This document shows positions 1-7,902 of a DNA stretch of 64,000 nt, piece after piece. Position 1 is the first letter of the stretch; each line of letters starts with the position of its first letter. This stretch comes from Stenotrophomonas sp. NA06056. GTDB lineage: Bacteria > Pseudomonadota > Gammaproteobacteria > Xanthomonadales > Xanthomonadaceae. The notes under the pieces were generated by a model. That model saw nothing but the letters and a program-made list of their open reading frames with translations. It did no database searches and had not been told where the DNA came from. The position numbers and the translations under genes were made by a program. The stretch covers positions 1,736,001-1,800,000 of the forward strand of contig NZ_CP054931.1 of assembly GCF_013364355.1 (NCBI RefSeq). Direction: 5' to 3'.

Positions 1-1
1 T

Positions 2-316
2 TTGCTGGCCGCCATGCTGTTCGCCTTGATGGGCGCAGGCGGCAGCCTGTGCAGCAGCACCGCGCAGACGCTGGCGTTCCATGGTGTGGACGCTGAGGCG
101 CTGGGCGATGCCAGTGCGCTGTGGAACCTCAACCGCCAGCTCAGCTTCTGCCTGGGTACCGCCGCCATCGCCTTGCTGCTTGCCTTGGCCATGCAGTGGT
201 GGCCGGCGCATGCCACCGGCGCAGCGCTGGGCATGGCTGCCGTTCTCACCTTGCTCCCGTTGGCGCTGCTGCGCCGGACGCAGCTGCATTCCCTTTCCCC
301 TCCGGAGATTGCTTGA
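2..316 (+). CDS. MFS transporter, C-terminal part (cut by window edge)
   Basis: Only the last 104 or so residues lie inside the window, and the frame is open to the left edge. Three hydrophobic stretches (about residues 1-25, 48-66 and 72-90) look like the final membrane helices of a major facilitator exporter. Between the first two, an ALWNLNRQLSFCLGTA segment resembles the conserved loop-helix of drug:proton antiporters of the DHA2 type. The last base of its TGA stop is the A of the next ATG, so translation is probably coupled. Substrate cannot be inferred. Confidence 0.6.
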   Translation: MLAAMLFALMGAGGSLCSSTAQTLAFHGVDAEALGDASALWNLNRQLSFCLGTAAIALLLALAMQWWPAHATGAALGMAAVLTLLPLALLRRTQLHSLSPPEIA

Positions 317-702
317 TGGACATCACCGCCGAACACGAGATCCACCTTCTGCATGACAAACTGCAGGCTTGGTTCCGCGCAGAGGCCGCGGCCGATGCGC
401 TGGACGATCTGATGACGCACTTCTGCGCGGACTTCAGCATGGTCGGCATCTCGGGCCGCAGGCTGGACCGCGCTGCCGTGCAGGCACTGTTCGCAGGTGG
501 GCACGGTGCCCGACCGGAGCTGCGGATCGCCATTGAGGCCGTGCAGACGGTGGAGGCGCCGTCGCCGCTGGCAGTGCTGCGCTACCGCGAGGGACATGCC
601 GTTGACGAGGGAGAAAGCGCATGGCGGGAGTCGCTGGCGGTGCTGCGGCAGGAAGGCGGCCGCTGGCGCTGGTTGGCGCTGCATGAGGTGGCGGCAGCCT
701 GA
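316..702 (+). CDS. SnoaL/DUF4440-like small protein
   Basis: A 128-residue protein beginning MDITAEHEIHLLHDKLQAWF, with no signal peptide. Length, the N-terminal helix pair, and the alternating pattern ending in a W-RW-LALHE strand fit a cone-shaped NTF2-like (SnoaL/DUF4440) fold, but no catalytic residues can be assigned. The ATG overlaps the upstream transporter's stop by one base (TGATG), which fixes the start and implies co-expression with the exporter. Function unknown; a small-molecule-binding or isomerase-like role would be a guess. Confidence 0.6.
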   Translation: MDITAEHEIHLLHDKLQAWFRAEAAADALDDLMTHFCADFSMVGISGRRLDRAAVQALFAGGHGARPELRIAIEAVQTVEAPSPLAVLRYREGHAVDEGESAWRESLAVLRQEGGRWRWLALHEVAAA

Positions 703-708
703 TGGATC

Positions 709-773
709 CGCCGGGCATGGCCCGGCGCTACCGTGGTTGGCCGTGAACGGGTAGCGCCGGGCCATGCCCGGCG
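709..773. repeat. SMAG palindrome pair, inward-facing GTAG ends
   Basis: Two GCCGGGC/GCCCGGC palindromes (709-731 and 751-773) carry CTAC on the right of the first and GTAG on the left of the second, so the GTAG ends face each other. This is the dimeric arrangement typical of the Stenotrophomonas SMAG family. They sit just downstream of the SnoaL-like gene and could fold as mRNA 3'-end hairpins. Confidence 0.8.
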
Positions 774-904
774 AGCGCAGCGGCAGCAGCCCGCACATGT
801 GCCATCAGTCCTGCCTGTAAACGCCGCAGAATGCAAAGCCGGCACACGCTTTGCCGGGGGCTACGGGAGTAGGCTGGGGTCTTTCCTGCCGGGAGGTGAT
901 GTCC

Positions 905-2815
905 ATGCGTGTGCGTGCCGTTGCTGTTGCCGTAGCCTTGAGTCTGTCCAGCACAGTGCTGGCCGCCGACACGCCGCCGATGACCCCGGACATCAGCGGA
1001 AAACCTTTCGTCGCTCCCGATGTTGGCCGCGACTACGACAAGCGCGTGGTGATGGTGCCGATGCGCGATGGCACCAAGCTGTATACGGTGATCGTGGTGC
1101 CCAAGGGCGCCCACAACGCGCCGATCCTGTTGACCCGCACACCGTACGACGCCGCAGGCCGCGCCAACCGCAGCGACTCACCGCGCATGCGCGATCTGTT
1201 GCCGCAGGGCGATGAAGTGTTCGTCGATGGCGGCTACATCCGTGTGTTCCAGGACATCCGTGGCAAGTACGGCTCCGAAGGCGATTACGTGATGACCCGG
1301 CCGCTGCGCGGGCCGCTGAACGGCACCAAGGTGGATCACTCCACCGATGCGTGGGACACCATCGATTGGCTGGTCAAGCATGTGCCGGAAAGCAATGGCA
1401 AGGTCGGCATGCTCGGTTCATCGTATGAAGGCTTCACCGTGGTGATGGCGCTGACAGATCCGCACCCGGCATTGAAAGTGGCGGCGCCGCAGAGCCCGAT
1501 GGTGGATGGCTGGATGGGCGACGACTGGCTCAACTACGGCGCATTCCGCCAGGTCAATTTCAACTACTTCGCGATGCAGACCGAGAAGCGTGGCAAGGGC
1601 GCGCCGTTGCCGTCCCTGGGCTACGACGATTACAGCACCTTCCTGCGCATCGGCTCGGCCGGCGACTACGCGCGCTTCACCGGCGTGGACCAGCTGACCT
1701 GGTGGAAAAAGTTGGTACAACACCCAACCTACGACGCGTTCTGGCAGGGCCAGGCGCTGGATGCGGTGATGGCGAAGACGCCGCTGAAGGTGCCGACCAT
1801 GTGGCTGCAGGGCCTGTGGGACCAGGAGGACATGTGGGGCGCCAACCATGCCTACCAAGCGATGGAAGGACGCGATACCGGCAACACCCACAACTACCTG
1901 GTGATGGGGCCGTGGCGGCACAGCCAGGTGAACTATGACGGCAGCCAACTCGGGGCGCTGAAGTTCGATGGCGATACCGCGCTGCAGTTCCGCCGCGACG
2001 TGCTCAAGCCGTTCTTCGACCAGTACCTGGTGGACGGCGCACCGAAGGCCGATACGCCACCAGTACTGGTCTACAACACCGGTGAAAACCACTGGGACCG
2101 CCTGCAGGACTGGCCGCGCAGCTGTGAAAAAGCGTGTGCTGCCAGCAGCAAGCCGCTGTACCTGCGTGCGGGTGGCAAGTTGGCGTTCCAGGCGCCGGCA
2201 GCGGGCGAGGGCGACTACGAGGAGTACGTGTCCGATCCGGCCAAGCCGGTGCCGTTCGTGCCGCGTCCGGTGCGCTTTGGCGACCGCGACATGTGGACCA
2301 CCTGGCTGGTCAAGGACCAGCGCTTCGTCGATGGCCGGCCTGATGTGCTGACCTTCATCACCGAGCCGTTGACCGCACCGCTGCGCATCGGTGGCACGCC
2401 GGTGGTGAACCTGCAGGCGTCCACCAGCGGCACCGACAGCGACTGGGTGGTGAAGCTGATCGACGTGTATCCGGACCAGGAGGCATCGACGCCGGAGATG
2501 GGCGGCTATGAGCTGCCGGTGTCGCTGGCGATCTTCCGCGGTCGCTACCGTGAAAGCTTCAGCGATCCGAAGGCATTGGCGGCCAACCAGGTACTGCCGT
2601 ACCGCTTCGACCTGCCCAATGCCAACCACACCTTCCAGAAAGGGCACCGGGTGATGGTGCAGGTGCAGTCCAGCCTGTTCCCGCTGTACGACCGCAATCC
2701 GCAGAGCTACGTGCCCAACATCTACCTGGCCAAGCCGGCTGACTACCAGAAGGCCACGCAGCGGGTATGGCACAGCGCCGCACAGGCCAGCTTCATCGAA
2801 CTGCCGGTGTACTGA
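905..2815 (+). CDS. Secreted alpha-amino acid ester hydrolase (CocE/NonD, S15-like)
   Basis: A 636-residue enzyme with a signal peptide ending near LSSTVLAADT, so periplasmic or secreted. The alpha/beta-hydrolase nucleophile lies in GSSYEG (Ser173). The acid is Asp306 in GLWDQEDMWG and the base His339 in GPWRHS; Glu308 and Asp309 would form the carboxylate cluster that binds the substrate alpha-amino group. The serine sits in the first domain, followed by a C-terminal jelly-roll (PepX_C-like) domain from about residue 400. From memory it matches the X. citri enzyme closely in spacing and motifs, which hydrolyses alpha-amino acid esters and transfers the acyl group to beta-lactam nuclei. Start 905 is chosen over 899 and 851 because GGGAGG at 891-896 is correctly spaced. 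The natural substrate is unknown. Confidence 0.88.
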   Translation: MRVRAVAVAVALSLSSTVLAADTPPMTPDISGKPFVAPDVGRDYDKRVVMVPMRDGTKLYTVIVVPKGAHNAPILLTRTPYDAAGRANRSDSPRMRDLLPQGDEVFVDGGYIRVFQDIRGKYGSEGDYVMTRPLRGPLNGTKVDHSTDAWDTIDWLVKHVPESNGKVGMLGSSYEGFTVVMALTDPHPALKVAAPQSPMVDGWMGDDWLNYGAFRQVNFNYFAMQTEKRGKGAPLPSLGYDDYSTFLRIGSAGDYARFTGVDQLTWWKKLVQHPTYDAFWQGQALDAVMAKTPLKVPTMWLQGLWDQEDMWGANHAYQAMEGRDTGNTHNYLVMGPWRHSQVNYDGSQLGALKFDGDTALQFRRDVLKPFFDQYLVDGAPKADTPPVLVYNTGENHWDRLQDWPRSCEKACAASSKPLYLRAGGKLAFQAPAAGEGDYEEYVSDPAKPVPFVPRPVRFGDRDMWTTWLVKDQRFVDGRPDVLTFITEPLTAPLRIGGTPVVNLQASTSGTDSDWVVKLIDVYPDQEASTPEMGGYELPVSLAIFRGRYRESFSDPKALAANQVLPYRFDLPNANHTFQKGHRVMVQVQSSLFPLYDRNPQSYVPNIYLAKPADYQKATQRVWHSAAQASFIELPVY

Positions 2816-2828
2816 GCTGTGCCGGGAG

Positions 2829-2858
2829 GGATGCCGGCCAAAGGTCGGCATCCGTTTC
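2829..2858 (+). terminator. Probable intrinsic terminator of the ester hydrolase gene
   Basis: An 11-bp stem beginning GGATGCCGGCC, with a three-base AAA loop and one G-T pair, is followed by CGTTTCT. It lies 13 bases after the ester hydrolase stop. Confidence 0.6.
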
Positions 2859-2933
2859 TGCAACGGCGACGCAGTGATTGCATCGTCCACCTGCATCGCA
2901 TAGCGTGCAGCGCTGCTCTGGATGGTGTGAACG

Positions 2934-4805
2934 ATGAAAAGGATGTTTCTCTGCTGCGCGCTCTCGGCCTGCGGTGTGGCGATGGCCGCTCCTGGTGCCT
3001 TCGCACCGCAGCTGAGCGGTTTTGAAGGCGACCCACTGCTGGGTGCGGACGGTCGCCTGCGGGTGGCACCAGATGGCTCGAGCATCATTCCGCTGGGACC
3101 GGATCGCTGGTACCGCAGCGACTGGTACCAGCAGACAGGCAACGGCAAAGCGCAGCGCTCGCAGTGGTTCGATGATGAAGGACGGCTGCTGCACGCGTCC
3201 ACGCGAGGCATCCGCTACGGCGACCGTCTTGAAGGCAGCGATCTTCTCTGGAAAGTCGAGCTGCGCGATGAGCAGGGCCGTTATCAGGGGTCCGGGCTGG
3301 CCGATGCCCAGGGAACGGTGCCGTTCCCGCCGATGCGCGAGGCCGGTGATTGGGTGGTGATCGCGCCGGACCGGATCGCTTGGCAGGGGCGCGATGGCGG
3401 GGCACGCATCTTCAGCCCCGATGGGCGGGAAGTCCTGCGCATCGATGCGCAGGAGATCTGGGTAGGCGGACCCTTCGCAGATCGGAAGGCCTACGTGATC
3501 TGTGGTGACTACGACATCGCCCCGTGTCGCGTGCAGGATGAGAAGGGCGCGGTGCTGTTGAGCGCCATCTTCGACGAGGCGCGTCCAGCGGGCGACGACG
3601 GCTGGTGGCTGCGTCAGCTGGACACCTGGGCGCGTGTCGATGCGGCGGGCACGCGCGTTGACCGGGCGCTGTACCAGGGCGTGGCGCGATGGCCGCGTTA
3701 TCGCAGCAGCGTCAGGTTCGATCGTGCTGCAGACAGGCCACTGGAGATGACTCGCCATGCCAACGGCCTTGAGAGCGACGCGCCGGAGCGTGGCTGGTTG
3801 CTGCAGGATGGCCGCTTCGTCGCCCTGCCTGCGAGCGCCACCGGCTCGATGATGGACTATTGTCCGGGACGCTGGCTGCTGCGTGCCGAAGGCGAGGTCG
3901 ATTCGATCGTGGACGCGCAGGGAACGGTGGTCGCGCAGGCGCGCTCATTGGGTTCCAACGACCACCCGCAGTTTCCTTGGCGGCTGCGCAATGCCTATGA
4001 CGGTGTCGGTGCGGCGATCCTCGATTGTGATGGCAGGGTGCTGTTCGAGCAGGCAGACGTGGTCGACTATCGCGCGACCGATGCTGGTGTACTGGGCACG
4101 CTGGCGGGCGAACGATCACCGCGCCTGTGGATTGGCGGCGATCTGCGGCCGCACCTGATGCCCGCAGGCCTGCGCCTGCAGGAAGACTACATCGCTCCAC
4201 CGCTGCTGGTGCTGGGCGATGACGAAGGCAACGCGCACCTCTACAACACGCAGCAGGGGAAGGTCGTGGCGACATCCTTCGGCTCGGTCGAAGCGCTGAC
4301 TGCCGCGCATCTGATCTTCCTGCGTGACGGCGGCTACGGAATGATGCTGGCCGATGGTCGCGAGGTGTTGCCGCCGATCCATGCGCAGATCCTGCCGATG
4401 TCGGCCGAGCGGGTCTGGACACGCCAGCACGTCGGGCGCGATGGCGACTGGAAAAGCGAGATCACCCTGTTCGATGGCAACCAGCACGTGCTGGTACGCC
4501 GCCGGTTCGAATCCGGTGCAATGGGCAGGGTGCCTGTGCGCGAAGGCGGCGATCGCGTGCCTGGGATCCTCGCCCTGTCGCTGGATATTGCCGTGGACGA
4601 CACCAACTATGGAGTGCGCCAGTGGCTTGGGCCTGACGGCCAGGTACTGGCCAGTGCCATTCACTGCAGCGAGGAACAGCGTGGGGGCGAGGGCGACTCA
4701 GGGGTCCTGCTGGGCCGAGGCTGGCGTGTGGACAGCGATCCAAAGCGGCCTTGCCAGGTACCTGCGACGGTAATGCAGGCGGCGCAGGATAGCGGCATCC
4801 ACTAG
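2934..4805 (+). CDS. Large exported protein of unknown function, WG-repeat-like
   Basis: A 623-residue protein with a signal peptide (MKRMFLCCALSACGVAMAAP). The rest is soluble, with many short beta-strand segments and recurring DG-G / aromatic-aspartate turns, for example GGYGMMLADGREVLPPI and LDCDGRVLFEQ. These are reminiscent of WG (KWG) repeats or a degenerate propeller. Paired cysteines suit an oxidising compartment. I do not recognise the family. A terminator-like hairpin precedes it and a convergent AraC gene follows, so it is probably monocistronic. The Shine-Dalgarno is weak, but the signal peptide supports the start. Confidence 0.65.
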   Translation: MKRMFLCCALSACGVAMAAPGAFAPQLSGFEGDPLLGADGRLRVAPDGSSIIPLGPDRWYRSDWYQQTGNGKAQRSQWFDDEGRLLHASTRGIRYGDRLEGSDLLWKVELRDEQGRYQGSGLADAQGTVPFPPMREAGDWVVIAPDRIAWQGRDGGARIFSPDGREVLRIDAQEIWVGGPFADRKAYVICGDYDIAPCRVQDEKGAVLLSAIFDEARPAGDDGWWLRQLDTWARVDAAGTRVDRALYQGVARWPRYRSSVRFDRAADRPLEMTRHANGLESDAPERGWLLQDGRFVALPASATGSMMDYCPGRWLLRAEGEVDSIVDAQGTVVAQARSLGSNDHPQFPWRLRNAYDGVGAAILDCDGRVLFEQADVVDYRATDAGVLGTLAGERSPRLWIGGDLRPHLMPAGLRLQEDYIAPPLLVLGDDEGNAHLYNTQQGKVVATSFGSVEALTAAHLIFLRDGGYGMMLADGREVLPPIHAQILPMSAERVWTRQHVGRDGDWKSEITLFDGNQHVLVRRRFESGAMGRVPVREGGDRVPGILALSLDIAVDDTNYGVRQWLGPDGQVLASAIHCSEEQRGGEGDSGVLLGRGWRVDSDPKRPCQVPATVMQAAQDSGIH

Positions 4806-4816
4806 TGTTTCATGCG

Positions 4817-4842
4817 GCGCTGGGCCCTGCAGGGTCCAGCGC
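4817..4842. terminator. Hairpin between convergent genes
   Basis: Arms 4817-4827 (GCGCTGGGCCC) and 4832-4842 pair over 11 bp with one wobble around a TGCA loop. There is no T-run. It lies between the convergent exported-protein and AraC genes, so it may end both transcripts. Confidence 0.45.
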
Positions 4843-4863
4843 GGGCAGGAACACCCCAGAGCT

Positions 4864-5817
4864 TCAGCCGACCTTCGAAGGACCGGTGCGCCAGCGGCTG
4901 GGCACCAGCCCAAAGCGCTTGCGGAATGCCGCAGCGAAGTTGCTGGGATGCCGATAACCGGTTTCCGCAGCAGCCTGCTCCACGCTCCAGCCCGATTGGC
5001 GAAGGCCCTGCTCGGCGTGTCGCATGCGTTGCTCGTGCAGGTAGTCGAATACCGAGCAGCCGTATACCTGGACGAAGTGGCGGCGCAGCGCGCTGGGGCT
5101 CATGCAGGCCAGCTGGGCCAGCTCGACCAGGCTGTGCGCATGGCCGGGATCGTCATGCAGGAAGGTCCGCACGCGCTCCAGCCGGCTGCGCTGGCCGCTG
5201 CGCAGCATGCGTGTGCCGTCAACGTGCAGGTCCTCGGCTTGCAGGCCCACCGTCAGCATCTGCAGCGCCACGCCTTCGCGCCAGAGTGCATCCAGGTCGC
5301 CCTGCCAAGGGCTTTTGAACAGCTGCGAGAGGGTCGGCAACATCGCGTGCGGGACGGCCCAGTGGCGGCATTCCAGTGGCGCGCGCAACGCCTGCTGCAG
5401 CTGCGGTTGCTGGAACAGGTCCGGATCCATATCGGCGGGCACCAGCAGGCTGATGCCACGCAGGCGCGTATTGCCCGGATGGACGCCAACCATTGCCACA
5501 TGATCGCGGTGGCTGGTGGTCACTGCGGTGCCTGCGCGCAGGCAGAAGTCACTGCGGTTGGGAACCTGCACGTCGACCTGGCCCTGCAGCATCACGCGGA
5601 TGACCAGGCCGGGCCGTTCATGCGCGGTGGCGGTATAGGCGATGCGGTTGTGCACATCCGATGCCAGCAGGCTCATGCCCCCGCGCAGGGTCTGTTCGTG
5701 CAGGTCGCCGTGACCGGCCCATTGTTCTTCGCTCAGGTCGCTTGGATCGGCGCGGTAGTCATAGCCGTGGCGCTGGCCAAAACGGCGGTAATCGGCAAAC
5801 GTGAAATATCGGGACAT
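4864..5817 (-). CDS. AraC-family transcriptional regulator
   Basis: A 317-residue regulator. The C-terminal ~100 residues form the two helix-turn-helix units: LVELAQLACMSPSALRRHF, then WSVEQAAAETGYRHPSNFAA. The segment after them, FRKRFGLVPSRW, is the usual AraC signature. The N-terminal sensing part (GGMSLLASDVHNRIAYTA...) recalls PchR-type siderophore-responsive regulators, which is inference only. Start at MSRYFTFADYRR is preferred to an upstream in-frame ATG because family similarity begins there. No obvious target is adjacent; the nearest same-strand gene is the small unknown upstream. Confidence 0.8.
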   Translation of the reverse strand: MSRYFTFADYRRFGQRHGYDYRADPSDLSEEQWAGHGDLHEQTLRGGMSLLASDVHNRIAYTATAHERPGLVIRVMLQGQVDVQVPNRSDFCLRAGTAVTTSHRDHVAMVGVHPGNTRLRGISLLVPADMDPDLFQQPQLQQALRAPLECRHWAVPHAMLPTLSQLFKSPWQGDLDALWREGVALQMLTVGLQAEDLHVDGTRMLRSGQRSRLERVRTFLHDDPGHAHSLVELAQLACMSPSALRRHFVQVYGCSVFDYLHEQRMRHAEQGLRQSGWSVEQAAAETGYRHPSNFAAAFRKRFGLVPSRWRTGPSKVG

Positions 5818-5908
5818 CGCTCGGCGCTCAACCATAGAAGATGGGTGCCGGCGACCAGTGGCCCGCACGTTCCATCGTGCACCTGCAGCGCGGATCGGTC
5901 CTGCGCTT

Positions 5909-6262
5909 TCAGAGGTAGAAATAGATCCCTGTCATTTTCTCCAATGCCAGCCCGAATGCGATATCCAGCGGGTCAATCGATTGGCATTTACGGCCAAGTT
6001 GAAGGTCGCGCAGCAATGCGCGGGCGTACTGCAACTGCTCGGGTTGGGTGATCGACTCGTCTTCGTAGTGGTCAAAGAGCAGGCCGAGCCGGGCATTGAG
6101 CGTGGCAAGGAAGCCGCTGTCGAACAGAAGGTCGACCGTGGCATCGCTGAGCATCACCTCGTACAGGTCGCCGGGCAGGCAGGAATCGGTATCCAGCCGC
6201 CGTTCGGCATCGCTGGAAAGCGGAACGCAGGCTGTACGCATCGGCGCTTCTGTGGCGGGCAT
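5909..6262 (-). CDS. Small protein of unknown function
   Basis: About 117 residues if started at MPATEAPMRTACV; a second ATG at 6241 and an upstream TTG at 6352 are also possible, and none has a convincing ribosome site. The protein is acidic and predicted mainly helical (GDLYEVMLSDATVDLLFDSG), with no signal peptide or membrane segment. Family not recognised. It diverges from the SDR gene, and the palindrome at 6323-6340 lies between them. Confidence 0.5.
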   Translation of the reverse strand: MPATEAPMRTACVPLSSDAERRLDTDSCLPGDLYEVMLSDATVDLLFDSGFLATLNARLGLLFDHYEDESITQPEQLQYARALLRDLQLGRKCQSIDPLDIAFGLALEKMTGIYFYL

Positions 6263-6322
6263 GCGCGCAAGTATCGCGCATGAAGCGCTTTCGTCACGAA
6301 GAAGGGCGTAGTGTCTGTGTGG

Positions 6323-6340
6323 TCGGACTATTTTGTCCGA
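6323..6340. promoter_or_regulatory. Palindromic operator candidate upstream of the SDR gene
   Basis: A perfect 6-bp inverted repeat, TCGGAC, is separated by TATTTT from GTCCGA. It is set 28 bp before the SDR start codon and between divergent genes. Size and spacing suit a dimeric repressor such as a TetR, LysR or MarR type. The AT-rich centre could itself be part of a -10 element. Confidence 0.45.
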
Positions 6341-6368
6341 ATCGGTTCCCAACAGATGGAGATCACAG

Positions 6369-7127
6369 ATGATTGATTATCGGCTCAACGGAAAAACCGC
6401 GATCGTAACCGGCGGTGTTTCCGGCATCGGCCTGGCGGTAGCGGAAACGCTCGCTGCATCCGGTGCACGCATTTCGGTGTGGGACCTGAAGCAGGAGGCG
6501 GTGGATGCAACGGTAGCCGCACTGCGCAGCCAAGGGGCTGAGGCCATCGGCATTGCCCTGGATGTCACCGACGAGGCTGCGGTGGAAGCGGCCGTGCAGC
6601 GCACGGTGAAGGAACTGGGCGGCGTGCACATCGCGGTGAACAATGCGGGCATCGGCGGGCCAGCGGCAAGCAGCGGTGACTATCCGATCGATGGCTGGAA
6701 ACGCGTGGTCGATGTGAACCTGACCAGTGTTTTCCTGTGCCAACGGGCGCAGATCCAGGCGATGCGTGCGGCGGGCAGCGGCGGCAGCATCATCAACATG
6801 GCCTCCATCCTGGGCCAGGTGGGGTATGCCGGCTCGACCGCATATGCAGCGGCCAAGCATGGCGTGGTCGGCCTGACCCAGACGGCTGCGTGGGAGCACG
6901 CCGCCGATGGCATCCGCATCAATGCGGTGGGCCCCGGCTTCATCAATACGCCGTTGCTTGAAAAGATGGACGCCAAGGTACGTGCAACGCTGGAAGGGCG
7001 GCATGCGCTCAAGCGCTTGGGAACACCGCAGGAAGTGGCCGCGCTTGTCGCCTGGCTGGCCAGCGACGACGCCTCGTTCGCCACGGGCACGTATTACGCC
7101 ATCGATGGTGGCTATCTGGCGCAGTAA
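6369..7127 (+). CDS. SDR-family NAD(P)-dependent oxidoreductase
   Basis: A 252-residue classical short-chain dehydrogenase. The Rossmann glycine motif TGGVSGIG is at residues 14-21 and the structural NNAG at 91-94. The catalytic residues are Ser146, Tyr159 and Lys163 (YAAAK), and the C-terminus has the family's FATGTYYAIDGG. An acidic residue near the end of strand 2 (WDLKQE) suggests NAD(H) preference. The start follows GGAG with good spacing. Substrate unknown: many alcohol, sugar and ketone dehydrogenases share this layout. A palindromic operator lies in its leader. Confidence 0.9.
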   Translation: MIDYRLNGKTAIVTGGVSGIGLAVAETLAASGARISVWDLKQEAVDATVAALRSQGAEAIGIALDVTDEAAVEAAVQRTVKELGGVHIAVNNAGIGGPAASSGDYPIDGWKRVVDVNLTSVFLCQRAQIQAMRAAGSGGSIINMASILGQVGYAGSTAYAAAKHGVVGLTQTAAWEHAADGIRINAVGPGFINTPLLEKMDAKVRATLEGRHALKRLGTPQEVAALVAWLASDDASFATGTYYAIDGGYLAQ

Positions 7128-7163
7128 CCGGATGCAACAGAGGTGCGCATGGCGGTGATCACT

Positions 7164-7184
7164 GGATCCACGCCATGCGTGGAC
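7164..7184. repeat. SMAG-like palindrome lacking the GTAG end
   Basis: The sequence TCCACGCCATGCGTGGA has the same stem as the SMAG copies at 22901, 22968, 28941 and 63656. Here the terminal GTAG is replaced by CTGG. It lies between the SDR and mgtC-like genes. Confidence 0.6.
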
Positions 7185-7274
7185 GATTCCGTGCGGTGAA
7201 GAGGGCGTGCCACCGCCTTCACCCCCGTCCCACGGCCGCCGAGCAACGCTCCGGGAAACCTCCGGAGCCTCGCT

Positions 7275-7724
7275 ATGGAACTGACCCAGGACATGTCCAT
7301 TCTGCTGCGCGTGGCCGCCGCCATGCTCTTTGGCGGCGTGCTGGGCGTCGAGCGCGAGATGGGCAAGCATGCTGCCGGCCTGCGCACGCACATGCTGATT
7401 GCCGGTGCTGCGGCGCTGATCGTCGGGCTCGGTGATTCGGTGGCAGAACATTTCCAGCAGGAGCGCTATCGCGACCTGCTGCAGGTCGACCCGGTGCGCC
7501 TGATCGAAGCGGTGGTGGCCTGCGTCGGTTTCGTTGCCGCAGGCACCATCCTGCGTGGCAATCGCGAGGACCAGGTCAGCGGGCTCACCACCGCCAGTTC
7601 GCTGGTCATGGCCGCTGCCATCGGCATTGCCGTGGGCATCGGCAAGTACGTGATCGCGCTCGGCGTCAGCGTGCTGTGCGTGCTGGTGCTCGCCCTGATC
7701 CGACGGGTGGAGAGGAAGCTGTAA
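7275..7724 (+). CDS. MgtC/SapB-family membrane protein
   Basis: A 149-residue inner-membrane protein with about four hydrophobic segments. It has the family signature LLRVAAAMLFGGVLGVERE...AAGLRTHMLI near the N-terminus and GTILRG / GLTTASSLVMAAAIGIAVG later. It is the short form lacking the cytosolic ACT-like domain of long MgtC proteins. Family members are linked to low-magnesium survival, membrane potential and phosphate homeostasis, but the short forms are poorly characterised. It is a single gene, followed by the lactate regulatory region. Confidence 0.88.
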   Translation: MELTQDMSILLRVAAAMLFGGVLGVEREMGKHAAGLRTHMLIAGAAALIVGLGDSVAEHFQQERYRDLLQVDPVRLIEAVVACVGFVAAGTILRGNREDQVSGLTTASSLVMAAAIGIAVGIGKYVIALGVSVLCVLVLALIRRVERKL

Positions 7725-7733
7725 GCCGAAAAA

Positions 7734-7744
7734 TGGTACTACCA
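7734..7744. promoter_or_regulatory. LldR-type operator 1
   Basis: The 11-mer TGGTACTACCA matches the TGGT-N3-ACCA half-site arrangement bound by FadR-subfamily GntR regulators such as PdhR and LldR. It lies 169 bp before lldP, and the cognate regulator gene is in the same operon. Confidence 0.65.
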
Positions 7745-7819
7745 ATAATTGCGTATAGCCCTATGGTCTAATAGGCTCTTCGCAGGATTGGCGGTTCAAT
7801 TCGCGCCTGTGGTCCGATC

Positions 7820-7843
7820 ATTGGTCAAAGTGGTACGACCAAT
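7820..7843. promoter_or_regulatory. LldR-type operator 2, with nested inverted repeat
   Basis: TGGTACGACCA (7831-7841) is the same operator type as at 7734, with one change in the central spacer. It is nested in a larger inverted repeat, ATTGGTC (7820-7826) and GACCAAT (7837-7843). The two operators are 97 bp apart centre to centre, as expected for a paired-operator arrangement flanking a promoter. E. coli lld uses such a pair; applying that here is inference. Confidence 0.65.
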
Positions 7844-7902
7844 GGTGGCGGACACGACGCCCCCACGCGGTGGGGAACCTCCTGTTCCTGTCGAGAGCCC
7901 TC

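Noticed and set aside
1418..3211. 597-codon minus-strand frame over the ester hydrolase
   Set aside because: It covers catalytic codons of a well-recognised plus-strand enzyme and crosses its terminator; no protein-like features.
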